DNA of 64,000 nt from Pannonibacter indicus (GCF_001418225.1 NZ_LIPT01000010.1:1-64000), one strand, 5' to 3'. Positions 48,018 through 56,782 are shown, counted from the first letter of the stretch. Translations and numbers: made by a program. Notes: generated by a model not told the origin, from the letters alone.

Positions 48018-48186
48018 GAGTCTGATTGGAATCAGCTAGCCTGGTTCCCTGATGTAAAACGTTAACGCATATGAAAGCCCCGGGTGCCCGGGCTCTCACG
48101 TGACTGGGCGTTTTTTCACAGTTTCGGACTATTGGTGCTTGCTGCGGGGAATCAGAATTTGTTAACCATAATTCACGAAGTGAGTC
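48018..48186 (+). promoter_or_regulatory. ctrA control region: four GANTC sites and a CtrA box
   Basis: GANTC methylation sites occur at 48018-48022, 48029-48033, 48149-48153 and 48182-48186. TTAACCAT, a CtrA half-box, is at 48162-48169, about 100 bp before ctrA. In Caulobacter, ctrA transcription is controlled by CcrM methylation of GANTC and by CtrA itself; the arrangement here fits that scheme. The 372-bp gap between fliI and ctrA holds no gene. Confidence 0.7.
48076..48116 (+). terminator. Terminator/attenuator-like fold upstream of ctrA
   Basis: GCCCGG (48086-48091) can pair with CTGGGC (48104-48109), directly followed by GTTTTTT (48110-48116): a terminator shape on the plus strand. An alternative stem AGCCC/GGGCT (48076-48080 with 48090-48094) uses the same bases and would exclude it. 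No plus-strand gene lies upstream, so it would act on a ctrA leader or a small RNA. Confidence 0.4.
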
Positions 48187-48269
48187 GGGGTTGACATCAG
48201 TCCTACGTAGCGCACGCACCGGCTGAACTGTTGCGATTTGCCCAGAATAGGCAGCACAAGGGGATTGAC

Positions 48270-48962
48270 ATGCGTGTATTGTTGATTGAGGACGATAGCG
48301 CCACTGCGCAGAGCATCGAATTGATGCTGAAGTCCGAGAATTTCAACGTCTACACGACAGATCTTGGCGAGGAAGGCATCGACCTCGGCAAGCTGTACGA
48401 CTACGACATCATTATGCTGGATCTTAACCTGCCGGATATGTCAGGTTACGAAGTCCTTCGGACACTGCGCGTTTCCAAGGTCAAGACGCCGATCCTGATC
48501 CTCTCCGGTCTTGCCGGTATCGAGGACAAGGTGCGCGGCCTCGGCTTCGGTGCAGACGACTACATGACCAAGCCGTTCCACAAGGACGAGCTGGTTGCCC
48601 GTATCCACGCCATTGTCCGCCGTTCGAAGGGTCACGCACAGTCCGTGATCGTCACCGGCGACCTGCGCGTCAACCTCGACACCAAGACGGTGGAAGTCGC
48701 TGGCCAGCGCGTCCACCTGACCGGCAAGGAGTACCAGATGCTGGAACTCCTGTCCCTGCGCAAGGGCACGACCCTGACCAAGGAAATGTTCCTGAATCAC
48801 CTTTATGGTGGCATGGACGAGCCGGAACTGAAGATCATCGACGTGTTCATCTGCAAGCTGCGCAAGAAGCTTGCGTCGGCCACCTCCGGCAAGAACTACA
48901 TCGAAACGGTCTGGGGCCGCGGCTATGTGCTGCGCGAGCCCGACATGGAAGTGGCGGCCTGA
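48270..48962 (+). CDS. ctrA: Cell-cycle master regulator
   Basis: OmpR-type response regulator of 230 residues that controls cell division, replication and flagellar genes in alphaproteobacteria. Receiver domain 1-115 with acidic pocket (EDD at 7-9), phospho-acceptor Asp51 in MLDLNLPD and Lys in MTKPF; winged-helix DNA-binding domain 125-225 ending WGRGYVLRE. The long identical-looking stretch [20 protein letters not shown] is highly characteristic of CtrA. Start at 48270 follows AAGGGG. Phosphate is expected via CckA and ChpT; chpT lies 8 kb away in this window. Confidence 0.97.
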   Translation: MRVLLIEDDSATAQSIELMLKSENFNVYTTDLGEEGIDLGKLYDYDIIMLDLNLPDMSGYEVLRTLRVSKVKTPILILSGLAGIEDKVRGLGFGADDYMTKPFHKDELVARIHAIVRRSKGHAQSVIVTGDLRVNLDTKTVEVAGQRVHLTGKEYQMLELLSLRKGTTLTKEMFLNHLYGGMDEPELKIIDVFICKLRKKLASATSGKNYIETVWGRGYVLREPDMEVAA

Positions 48963-48989
48963 TACGACCTCCCCGCTTCATCCGCTTCG

Positions 48990-49024
48990 GAAAACCTCCG
49001 TCCGCAAGGCCGGGGGTTTTTCTT
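48990..49024 (+). terminator. Rho-independent terminator of ctrA
   Basis: AAAACCTCCG (48991-49000) pairs with CGGGGGTTTT (49011-49020, one wobble), followed by TCTTT. Begins about 28 bp after the ctrA stop. Confidence 0.8.
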
Positions 49025-49047
49025 TATGATCCGCAGGCTTGCAATTT

Positions 49048-49082
49048 GCAAAAGCCCGCGCCCGGCTTCCCGGACGCGGGCT
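49048..49082 (-). terminator. Rho-independent terminator of the metallo-hydrolase gene
   Basis: On the minus strand AGCCCGCG and CGCGGGCT (49075-49082 with 49053-49060) form a stem enclosing a smaller CCGG/CCGG stem, then TTTTGC. Lies just past the stop at 49106. Confidence 0.7.
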
Positions 49083-49105
49083 AGCAGACATACGCCGCGC
49101 TTCGC

Positions 49106-50095
49106 TTAGAGATTCAGCTGATAGGCGGCCGGAACGTACCGGAAGCCATCGCCATTGGTCTCGACAAATCCAACGGCCGGGAACGGCATGTGATAGCCGG
49201 CGAAGGCCACACGGTCGGCCGCAATCATACCCAGCACCTTGCGGCGCGTGGCTGCTGCGGCGGCCTTGTCCATGTCGAAACGCACTTCCCAGTCCGGATG
49301 GGCCAGCGACCAGACAAAATGATTGGTCATGTCTGCGGTCAGCACCAGGCGCCGGCCTTCCGATTCCAGATTGTAGATCATGTGGCCCGGCGTATGCCCG
49401 GCAGCATCCATGCCGGTGATGCCGGAAACCACGGAGCCACCGTCACCAATGAAGGTCATCTTTTCGGCGAAAGGCTTGACGTGGGTTTCCATCAGCTTGG
49501 CCACGCCATTGCTGGCCGGATCCTGCGCGGCCCAGAAATCATACTCGGCCTGGCCCGCAACATAGACCGCATTCGGGAAAGCGGGATTGCCGCCCTCCAG
49601 CATGCCGCCGATGTGGTCCGGGTGCATATGGGTCAGCACCACAATATCCACCTGCTCTGGCGTATACCCGGCTGCCTGCAGTGCCGCCCGCATGTTGCCA
49701 CGGTCGGGGCGTCCGCCCTCACCCACACCGGTATCAAACAGCACCAGCTGCTCACCGGTATTGACGAGTATGGGCGTGAAGGAATTGCGGAACTTGTCGA
49801 CCGGCAGGAAATTTGCCTCGGACACAGCGTTGAACTGATCGGCAGGCACATTCATGCCGAAGGTCTTCTGCGGCTCCTCGCTCACCGCAGCCCCGTCCAG
49901 AAGGGCCGTCACCTCGAAGGCGCCCACCTTGAAGCGGGAGACGGACAGAAGCGCCTCCGTCTGCATTGGTGCTGCCGCCTGTGCCTGAAGCGGTGCAAGG
50001 CCCAGGCCAAGGCCTGCTGCCCCTGCAGCCGTCAGACCTGCAGCCCCTCCGGCCAGAATATGGCGGCGGTTGAATGAAACTGGCTGATCCATCAT
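49106..50095 (-). CDS. Tat-exported metallo-beta-lactamase-fold hydrolase
   Basis: A 329-residue periplasmic protein. The N-terminus contains NRRHILAGGAAG, a twin-arginine signal with Ala/Gly-rich core, cut near AQA-A (about 41). The fold's zinc motif HMHPDH is at 156-161, with further ligands in GHTPGH and AGYHMPFP. This group includes lactonases and other esterases; the substrate is unknown. Start at 50095 has GGAG upstream. It stands alone between ctrA and the che operon, bounded by terminators on both sides. Confidence 0.85.
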   Translation of the reverse strand: MMDQPVSFNRRHILAGGAAGLTAAGAAGLGLGLAPLQAQAAAPMQTEALLSVSRFKVGAFEVTALLDGAAVSEEPQKTFGMNVPADQFNAVSEANFLPVDKFRNSFTPILVNTGEQLVLFDTGVGEGGRPDRGNMRAALQAAGYTPEQVDIVVLTHMHPDHIGGMLEGGNPAFPNAVYVAGQAEYDFWAAQDPASNGVAKLMETHVKPFAEKMTFIGDGGSVVSGITGMDAAGHTPGHMIYNLESEGRRLVLTADMTNHFVWSLAHPDWEVRFDMDKAAAAATRRKVLGMIAADRVAFAGYHMPFPAVGFVETNGDGFRYVPAAYQLNL

Positions 50096-50220
50096 CCCGG
50101 TTCTCCACATGATCAGTCACTCATGGACTGAGGCAGAATGCCTCAGGTATCGGGATCGAAGGTGGAGCACGGCAGGTTGAGATCAAGCAGAAGCACGCGA
50201 TCTGACACGATCGTGAAGAC

Positions 50221-50254
50221 GAAAAGAAAATGGCCGCCCTGATTGGGCGGCCAT
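50221..50254 (-). terminator. Rho-independent terminator of the che operon
   Basis: On the minus strand ATGGCCGCCC and GGGCGGCCAT pair perfectly (10 bp, loop of 5 bases) and TTTTCTTTTC follows. Very strong; lies 25 bp after the cheR stop. Confidence 0.92.
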
Positions 50255-50278
50255 CAACACAAGAGATATCAGGGCAGC

Positions 50279-51154
50279 TTACTTCAGGCCAAAGGCAGAC
50301 GTTGCACCAGCGGCGGCAAAGCGGGACACGGGCTTTGCCGCCGCCTGCTTGAGCTGATACAGGCCACGCTGGCCAGGCACGGGCTGGAAGGCATCGGTCA
50401 GGCCCACCACGGTTTCAGCTGCGCCGAGCACCAGGTATCCGTCATCCGGCATCATCTTGGCGATGCGGTGAAGGATATCCACCTTGGTCTGCTGGTCGAA
50501 ATAGATCAGCACGTTCCGGCAGAACACGATGTCGAACTCGCCCAGGTGGCTGAAATTCTCCAAAAGGTTCAGCTTGCGCCACTCGATCATGGCGCGCAGG
50601 TCCGGGTTGATCTGCCACAGATCACCCTGCTGCGAGAAATACTTCAGCAGCATCTGGATCGGCAGGCCGCGCTGCACTTCGAACTGGCTGTAGATGCCGG
50701 TCTTGGCCTTCTCCAGCACTTCCGAGGACAGATCGGTGCCAAGGATCCGGAAGCGCCAGCCGGCAACCTTGGCCGCATTTTCCTTCAGACAGATGCCCAG
50801 AGAATAGGGCTCCTGGCCGGTGGAGGCCGCCGCACACCAGATGCGCACGTTGCGGCTGCTGGCGCGGCTTTGCAGCATTGCCGGCAGCATGATGTTGGTG
50901 AAATGATCGAACGGCGTCTTGTCGCGGAAGAAGAACGACTCGTTGGTCGTCATCGCTTCCACCACCGCATTGGCCAGCATGGCGTTGCCGCCGCGCTGCA
51001 GCGAGCCCACGAGCGCGGACAGGCCGTCAATGCCATTCTTGCGCGCCACCGGCACCAAGCGGCTCTCGACCAGATACTGCTTGTCGTCAGACAAGACCAG
51101 ACCGGACCGCTCCTTCAGGAAGCGTTTGAGAAATTCATATTCGGCCGGTGTCAT
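50279..51154 (-). CDS. cheR: Chemotaxis protein methyltransferase
   Basis: Transfers methyl groups from S-adenosylmethionine to glutamates of chemoreceptors, 291 residues. Helical N-terminal domain to about 75, then the SAM-binding fold with IWCAAASTGQEPYSLGI, LGTDLSSEVLEKA and FDIVFCRNVLIYF. Start chosen at 51154, overlapping the cheB stop by four bases and with AAGGGGA upstream. Last gene of the che operon; no receptor gene is in the window. Confidence 0.95.
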   Translation of the reverse strand: MTPAEYEFLKRFLKERSGLVLSDDKQYLVESRLVPVARKNGIDGLSALVGSLQRGGNAMLANAVVEAMTTNESFFFRDKTPFDHFTNIMLPAMLQSRASSRNVRIWCAAASTGQEPYSLGICLKENAAKVAGWRFRILGTDLSSEVLEKAKTGIYSQFEVQRGLPIQMLLKYFSQQGDLWQINPDLRAMIEWRKLNLLENFSHLGEFDIVFCRNVLIYFDQQTKVDILHRIAKMMPDDGYLVLGAAETVVGLTDAFQPVPGQRGLYQLKQAAAKPVSRFAAAGATSAFGLK

Positions 51155-52347
51155 CGGATAGTCCCCTTCAACACGCGCACAATTTTGGGTCCAATTTCCA
51201 TGAGCGGCAGAATGTCGCTGCACAGGCCCGTATTGGCAGCTGCACCAGGCATGCCCCAGACAACGCTGGAAGCCTCGTCCTGGGTGATAATGCTGCCTCC
51301 GCCAGCCGAAATGGTCTTCACACCATTCGCGCCGTCCGAGCCCATGCCCGTCAGGATGAGCGCCAGTGTTGCAGAGCCATAGGCCTTGGCAACGCTGTCA
51401 AACATCGGATCGACGGCAGGTTTGCAGAAGTTTACCGGAGGATCGTCCGTCAAGCGGATCTTGACCGCACCGCCGTCCTTTTCCAGGATCATGTGCTTGC
51501 CGCCTGGCGCCACGTAGATGTGTCCCGGCTGCAGCACGTCTCCCGTTTGCCCTTCCTTGGAGGGGCGCATCGCGGCCTTGCCGATATGCTCGGCCAGGAT
51601 CGCGGTGAAAGTGGGCGGCATATGCTGTGTGACAACGACCGGAATGTCGCCAATCACCGGCCCGATATCGCGCATGACCTGCTGCAGCGCCTGCGGACCG
51701 CCGGTCGAGCTGCCAATCGCCAGAATCCGCGGACGTGCCGACGAATAGGGCTTGGTCTGCAGGCCCTGCTTCGGCGCTTCGGCACGGGTTGCCAATGCCG
51801 GGCGGGTCGCCAGCGCGCCCACGGGCGCCTGCGAAGCCGTACGTCCAGCGGCCGTTTCTGCACGCATGACGCGGGCGCGGCTGTTGATACGGCGGGCACG
51901 CTCTCCGAGCGCCTTGACCTTGTCCAGAAGCTCCCGGCGGAAATCGACCGAAGTGGTCAGCTCCGAGGTGCTCTCCGGTTTGGGCACATAGTCCGCAGCA
52001 CCCAGCGACAGCGCCTTGAGAGAGATCTCGGCGTTGCGGCGCGTCAGCGTTGAGGACATGACCACGATGAGATCACGCTTCTTGGCCAGCATGAGCGGCA
52101 GCGCCGTCAGACCGTCCATTTCCGGCATTTCAATATCAAGCACAACAACGTCCGGGTTGCTGCGCAAAATATCATCAACAGCCAGCTTGCCGTTCCGGTG
52201 CGATGCGACCACGGCAAGCGCCGGGTCCGCATCCAGCCAACGGCCGAGAAGCCCACGGATGACCACCGCATCATCAACCACCATCACGCGGATGGGGTCG
52301 GTGTTTGGTGTGGATCCCGTGGTAATATTTGTCTGTGCAAATGCCAT
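51151..52347 (-). CDS. cheB: Chemoreceptor methylesterase/deamidase
   Basis: Removes receptor methyl groups when phosphorylated, 398 residues. Receiver domain 18-130 with phospho-acceptor Asp71 (VVLDIEMPEMDG) and Lys in YVPKP; an Ala/Arg-rich linker about 150-205, longer than in E. coli CheB; then the esterase domain with catalytic Ser in IGSSTGGPQAL, His in VTQHMP and Asp in LTGMGSDGA. Starts 21 bp after cheY and overlaps cheR. Confidence 0.95.
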   Translation of the reverse strand: MAFAQTNITTGSTPNTDPIRVMVVDDAVVIRGLLGRWLDADPALAVVASHRNGKLAVDDILRSNPDVVVLDIEMPEMDGLTALPLMLAKKRDLIVVMSSTLTRRNAEISLKALSLGAADYVPKPESTSELTTSVDFRRELLDKVKALGERARRINSRARVMRAETAAGRTASQAPVGALATRPALATRAEAPKQGLQTKPYSSARPRILAIGSSTGGPQALQQVMRDIGPVIGDIPVVVTQHMPPTFTAILAEHIGKAAMRPSKEGQTGDVLQPGHIYVAPGGKHMILEKDGGAVKIRLTDDPPVNFCKPAVDPMFDSVAKAYGSATLALILTGMGSDGANGVKTISAGGGSIITQDEASSVVWGMPGAAANTGLCSDILPLMEIGPKIVRVLKGTIR

Positions 52348-52368
52348 CCTGGCTGCCCTGTGAAAGGG

Positions 52369-52734
52369 TTAGATCAGACCGACTTCCTGGAATTTCGCCT
52401 CGACGATTTCCCGGTCGAAAGGTTTCATGATGTATTCGTTCGCACCCGCCCGGATGGCACGGGCAATGTGCGCTACATCGTTTTCCGTCGTGCAGAAGAC
52501 CACGACAGGCTTGTCGCCGCCGGGCTCGCGGCGAAGGCTGGTCAGAAACTCGAGGCCATCCATGACCGGCATGTTCCAGTCGAGCAGGATGGCATCAGGC
52601 ATCTGGTTGCGGCAGGCATCCAGTGCCTGCTGCCCATCCTCGGCTTCGGTGATCTCGAAATGGAGGTCCTCAAGAATCCGGCGTGCGACCTTGCGGATCA
52701 CGCTGGAATCGTCCACTACAAGACACTGTTTCAT
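52369..52734 (-). CDS. cheY: Single-domain chemotaxis response regulator
   Basis: A 121-residue stand-alone receiver. Acidic pocket VVDDS (6-10), phospho-acceptor Asp52 in LLDWNMPVMDG, Thr in FCTTE and Lys in IMKPF: all switch residues are present. Receives phosphate from CheA and would bind the flagellar motor, or act as a phosphate sink if another CheY exists elsewhere. Start at 52734 has GGAG nine bases upstream; 52749 would add five residues. Confidence 0.93.
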   Translation of the reverse strand: MKQCLVVDDSSVIRKVARRILEDLHFEITEAEDGQQALDACRNQMPDAILLDWNMPVMDGLEFLTSLRREPGGDKPVVVFCTTENDVAHIARAIRAGANEYIMKPFDREIVEAKFQEVGLI

Positions 52735-52777
52735 CTGCCTGTTCTCCATAGTACCCGGGTTCTGAGCATCCATGGCC

Positions 52778-53257
52778 TCAAGCGGCCATGGGCTCATTCA
52801 TCATCGCCCCGAGCAGGCGCTCTACATCAAGGATCACCATCAACTGGCCATCCAGGCGGTGCACACCGCCCGAGATTTCCGACCAGCGCTTGTCGAGGTT
52901 CTGCGGGTTAGGTTCCGCCGTCTTGGCCGACAGGGTCAGCACCTCACCCACCGTATCGATCACAAGCCCGTAGGATTCGTGCTTGTACTCGATGCCGACA
53001 GCCATCATCTGGCCGTCCTGACGGGGCGGCAGATGCAGGCGGCGGCGCATGTCGATGGCAGTGACGATACGGCCGCGCAGGTTCAGCACACCGGCCACTT
53101 CCGGAGCGGACAGCGGCACCCGGGTGACGCTCTCCGGCACGAACACGTCGTGCACCTGGGAAATCGGCAGACCGAACAGCTGGCCACCGATCACCACGGT
53201 GACGTACTGGATCATGTCGCTGCCGGAACCGGCGAGATTGTGATCAATGGCACTCAT
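52778..53257 (-). CDS. cheW: Chemotaxis coupling protein
   Basis: A 159-residue adaptor linking receptors to CheA. The CheW fold spans about 15-150, with VTVVIGGQLFGLPISQVHDVF, the conserved VLNLRGRIVTAIDMRRRL and GLVIDTVGEVL. Its ATG overlaps the cheA stop by four bases with GGGAG upstream, so receptor-coupling protein and kinase are made together. Confidence 0.94.
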   Translation of the reverse strand: MSAIDHNLAGSGSDMIQYVTVVIGGQLFGLPISQVHDVFVPESVTRVPLSAPEVAGVLNLRGRIVTAIDMRRRLHLPPRQDGQMMAVGIEYKHESYGLVIDTVGEVLTLSAKTAEPNPQNLDKRWSEISGGVHRLDGQLMVILDVERLLGAMMNEPMAA

Positions 53258-56007
53258 GCGGCCACTCCCATTTCACCAGAGAACACATCCTTGAGGGCTG
53301 CGATCAGGCCCGGACGGTCGAACTTTGCCACATAGTCATCAAAGCCTGCCTGACGGCCGCGCTCGATGGATGCCGGCGTGACCATGGCCGACAGGGCCAG
53401 GATCGGGATCTTGCGGAAGCGCGGATCGCGGCGCAGGGTTTCGCAGAACTCGAAGCCGTTGACGCGCGGCATCTCGATGTCGCTGACGATGGCCTGGAAC
53501 TCGACACCGCTCTCCAGCAGTTCGAACGCTTCGTCCGGACCGGTGCAGGTGGTGACGTCGTAGCCGGCAGCCTTGAGCACGGGCGTCAGCATGTTGCGGA
53601 AGAAGGCCGAGTCGTCGACGAAGAGGATCTTCTTGGTCAGTGAGCGGATGTCCATCTCCTTGCGCATGAACCAGTCCTCGAAGGCCTGCGGCAGGTAGTA
53701 GCCGAGGTCGAGAATTTCGGTTGCGCGCTCCTTGATGACGGCCGAACCCAGGATACCCGGACGCTCCGAGCCAACCTCGATGTTCAGGCGGTCTTCAACG
53801 ATGTCCACGATCTCGTCGACGACGAGGCCCATGGAGCGGCCGCTGTCGGAGAACACCAGCATCGGCTGGGTGCCTTCCGTCTTGTGGTGGTCGCCTTCGT
53901 TGACATAGACGAGCGGCATGAGGGCACCGCGGTACTGAACCAGATCGCGGCCGTTGGAGCGTTCGATCTTGGAGACCTCGAACTCTTCCAGACGCGTGAC
54001 CAGCGACAGCGGCACGGCCTTCGGCTCGGGCGCCCCGGCACGGAACAGCAGCAGCGAGATCGGCTTCTGGCCTTCACCGACGCGGTTGCGTGCGTCTTCG
54101 TTCTCTTCGTTCTGTTCGGCCACCGCACTGGAAGCATGGCTGGCCATCGCAGAAGCGATGCCGTTCGGATCGATGATCATGATCACCGAGCCATCACCCA
54201 GAATGGTGTTGCCGGAGAACATGTTGAGGTTGCGCAGCATCGAGGACATGGGCTTGACCACGATTTCCTCGGTGTGGAAGACACCATCCACCACGACGCC
54301 GAAGGTCTGGCTGCCGACCTGCATGACAACGATGAAGCCGTTGTCCTCGTCGATGGCCTTCTCTGCGTTTTCGCCCTCATAGATACCAAGCAGCTGCGAC
54401 AGATGCAGCAGCGGCAGCAGCTTGTTGCGCAGACGCAGAACCGGCGTGTCCTTGATGCGTTCGATACGGTGCTCGGAGTTGGTCTGCACGCGGACCAGTT
54501 CGACCACGGAAAGCTGCGGGATCGCGAAACGTTCACCGCTGGCCTCGACGATCAGGGTCGAGACGATGGCGAGCGTCAGCGGGATCTTGATGATGAAGCT
54601 GGAGCCCTTGCCCGGCGTGGAGCGAAGGTCAACCGTACCACCGATCAGCTCGATGTTGTTGCGCACCACGTCCATGCCCACACCGCGTCCGGAGACGCTG
54701 GTGACGGCGGCAGCGGTGGAGAAGCCGGCGGCAAAGATGAAGCGATGGATCTGCGCATCGGTCATCTTGTCGAGTTCGGCTTCGGTCGCCAGACCGCGCT
54801 CGATTGCCTTTGCCTTGATCTTTTCGACATCAAGACCGCGGCCGTCGTCCTTGACCTCAATGATGATGTGGCCGCCTTCATGGTAAGCGGACAGGGTGAT
54901 GATACCCTTTTCAGGCTTTCCGGCTGCACGGCGGGCCGCAGGCATTTCGAGGCCATGGTCGGCGGAGTTGCGAACCATATGGGTCAGCGGATCCTTGATC
55001 ATCTCAAGGACCTGACGGTCAAGTTCCGTCTCGGCGCCGATCATTTCCAGTTCGATCGGCTTTTCCAGTTCCTGGCTCAGGTCGCGCACGATGCGCGGCA
55101 GCTTCTGCCAGGCGTTGCCGATCGGCTGCATGCGGGTCTTCATGACGCCTTCCTGCAGCTCGGCCGTCACGTTGGACAGACGCTGCAGCGGCACCTTGAA
55201 TTCGCTGTCTTCGTGACGGCGGACGATTTCCAGCAGCTGGTTACGGGTCAGCACCAGCTCGGACACCATCGTCATCAGGTGCTCAAGAGTTTCAACCGCG
55301 ACACGGATGGACTGGTTGGATACACCGCCGCCGGCAGCAGCCTTCTTGTCAGCCTTGTCCTCGCCGTCGTCATCACGGGCAACAGACGCACGCGGGGCCT
55401 TGGCAGGCTTGGCTTCGGCAGCAGCCGGTGCAGCAGCGGGGGCCTTGGGTGCAGGGGCGGGCTCGGGTTCCACCGCAGCAATCTCGACCTCGGTCTCGCG
55501 GAATGCGCGCTCAAGTTCATCAAGCGAAACTTCACCGGGGCGCAGGGGGCGCTCAAGGACCTGCAGCGGCATATCCCCGGCAGCCGGTTCCGGTTCCGGC
55601 TCCGGAGCTGCTGCGGCCGCAGGTGTCTGCGCGCTCATCGACATCCGCTCCAGCTCGGAGATCAGATCGCTGTCATCGCCCTGCGGCTCTTCGCCTTCTG
55701 CAGCTTCCAGATCAGCCAGGATCTCCTTGATCCGGTCGATCGAGCTGAGAATGAGCGACACCGCCTCCGGTGTAACCGGCACGCCGTCACGGAACTTGCC
55801 CATGAGAGTTTCGGCGGCATGGGCAATCCCCTCAAGGCGCGGCAGCCCGAGGAAGCCGCACGTGCCCTTGATGGTATGAACCAGCCGGAAAATGTTGTCC
55901 AGAATGGTCGCGTTGTTTGGCTCTTGCTCGAACTTGACAAGCTCAACGTCCACAACATCGAGACTCTCACTGGTCTCGGTCAGAAATTCCCTGAGGAGGT
56001 CGTCCAT
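53254..56007 (-). CDS. cheA: Chemotaxis histidine kinase with extra CheW-like and receiver domains
   Basis: Hybrid CheA of about 917 residues. P1 phosphotransfer domain with His44 in LVHTIKGTCGFLGL; an Ala/Pro/Glu-rich linker (about 130-245) with no clear P2; dimerisation and ATPase domains with N box HMVRNSADHGLE, D box VKDDGRGLD and G box GRGVGMDVV; a CheW-like P5 domain; a second CheW-like domain (ISLLLFRAGAPEPKAVPL onward); and a C-terminal receiver from about 794 with Asp843 in VSDIEMP. Start at 56007 (ATG) or 56016 (GTG), neither with a strong ribosome site. Autophosphorylates and feeds CheY and CheB; the receiver may act as sink or brake. Confidence 0.95.
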   Translation of the reverse strand: MDDLLREFLTETSESLDVVDVELVKFEQEPNNATILDNIFRLVHTIKGTCGFLGLPRLEGIAHAAETLMGKFRDGVPVTPEAVSLILSSIDRIKEILADLEAAEGEEPQGDDSDLISELERMSMSAQTPAAAAAPEPEPEPAAGDMPLQVLERPLRPGEVSLDELERAFRETEVEIAAVEPEPAPAPKAPAAAPAAAEAKPAKAPRASVARDDDGEDKADKKAAAGGGVSNQSIRVAVETLEHLMTMVSELVLTRNQLLEIVRRHEDSEFKVPLQRLSNVTAELQEGVMKTRMQPIGNAWQKLPRIVRDLSQELEKPIELEMIGAETELDRQVLEMIKDPLTHMVRNSADHGLEMPAARRAAGKPEKGIITLSAYHEGGHIIIEVKDDGRGLDVEKIKAKAIERGLATEAELDKMTDAQIHRFIFAAGFSTAAAVTSVSGRGVGMDVVRNNIELIGGTVDLRSTPGKGSSFIIKIPLTLAIVSTLIVEASGERFAIPQLSVVELVRVQTNSEHRIERIKDTPVLRLRNKLLPLLHLSQLLGIYEGENAEKAIDEDNGFIVVMQVGSQTFGVVVDGVFHTEEIVVKPMSSMLRNLNMFSGNTILGDGSVIMIIDPNGIASAMASHASSAVAEQNEENEDARNRVGEGQKPISLLLFRAGAPEPKAVPLSLVTRLEEFEVSKIERSNGRDLVQYRGALMPLVYVNEGDHHKTEGTQPMLVFSDSGRSMGLVVDEIVDIVEDRLNIEVGSERPGILGSAVIKERATEILDLGYYLPQAFEDWFMRKEMDIRSLTKKILFVDDSAFFRNMLTPVLKAAGYDVTTCTGPDEAFELLESGVEFQAIVSDIEMPRVNGFEFCETLRRDPRFRKIPILALSAMVTPASIERGRQAGFDDYVAKFDRPGLIAALKDVFSGEMGVAA

Positions 56008-56140
56008 GGCCTGCACTCACCCGACTAGTTACTGGTTCCGCGCCCCCGAAGGGACGGCTGGACCGGGATGTCCATGTCGTGAGGTTGGCCCTAAACAGTT
56101 AAGATAGACTGAAGCGGGTTCAGCTTCCTGCCGGTGATTT

Positions 56141-56782
56141 CTATATCTGAGTTGCGGTAAGCCTTACGCCCTCGTCGTCTTTGACAATATCAATCTTCAT
56201 GCCGCATTCACGCGCCAGCAGAACAGTATAAATCGGCTGCACGGAGTGCGCATCGACGCGCTCGGGCTCTTCGCCCGACAGTGTCGCTTGCATGCCCAGC
56301 GGAATCCGCGGATTCACGCCCTTTGCGGTCAATTCGAAGGACGGGCTGGCAGGCTGGCCGGTCATCGATACGGTGATCTCGCCCCCGCGCGGCACGCATT
56401 GATTGGCGATCAGAAGCAAGTTTAGCAAAAGCTTAACCAAGTTCTTCGGCATCAACTGCCGGTCGATCTGCCAGTTGAGATTTGACTTCTCGTTCTCCAT
56501 GAGCGCGCCCGCCACGGACTGGGCATCGCCCAGATCAATTTCTGCCCCGGCAGAGCCAGCCGCGCCAAATGCAAGGCGGGCAAACTGCAGCTTTGCGGAG
56601 GCCTGACGCGCACTCTTGCGGATCAGCTCCATGGCGAATTCGCGCATGTCGCCGGAGCCGTCCTCGTCCAGCACCTCAAGCCCGTTGATGATGGCCCCCA
56701 CCGGCGAGATGATGTCGTGACAGATACGGCTGGACACCAGGGCCGAGAGGTCGAGGGAGGTGAGATCTTTCATTTCGGACAT
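56141..56782 (-). CDS. chpT: Histidine phosphotransferase of the CtrA phosphorelay
   Basis: A 213-residue ChpT: pseudo-histidine-kinase fold with the phosphorylated His22 in SSRICHDIISPVGAIINGLE, a dimerisation helix pair (about 1-80), and a degenerate ATPase-like domain (about 100-205) that lacks the N, G1 and G2 nucleotide boxes. It relays phosphate from CckA to CtrA and CpdR. It sits 133 bp upstream of cheA on the same strand, so it may share a transcript with the che genes. GATTC, a GANTC site, lies at about 56822, upstream of its start. Confidence 0.92.
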   Translation of the reverse strand: MSEMKDLTSLDLSALVSSRICHDIISPVGAIINGLEVLDEDGSGDMREFAMELIRKSARQASAKLQFARLAFGAAGSAGAEIDLGDAQSVAGALMENEKSNLNWQIDRQLMPKNLVKLLLNLLLIANQCVPRGGEITVSMTGQPASPSFELTAKGVNPRIPLGMQATLSGEEPERVDAHSVQPIYTVLLARECGMKIDIVKDDEGVRLTATQI

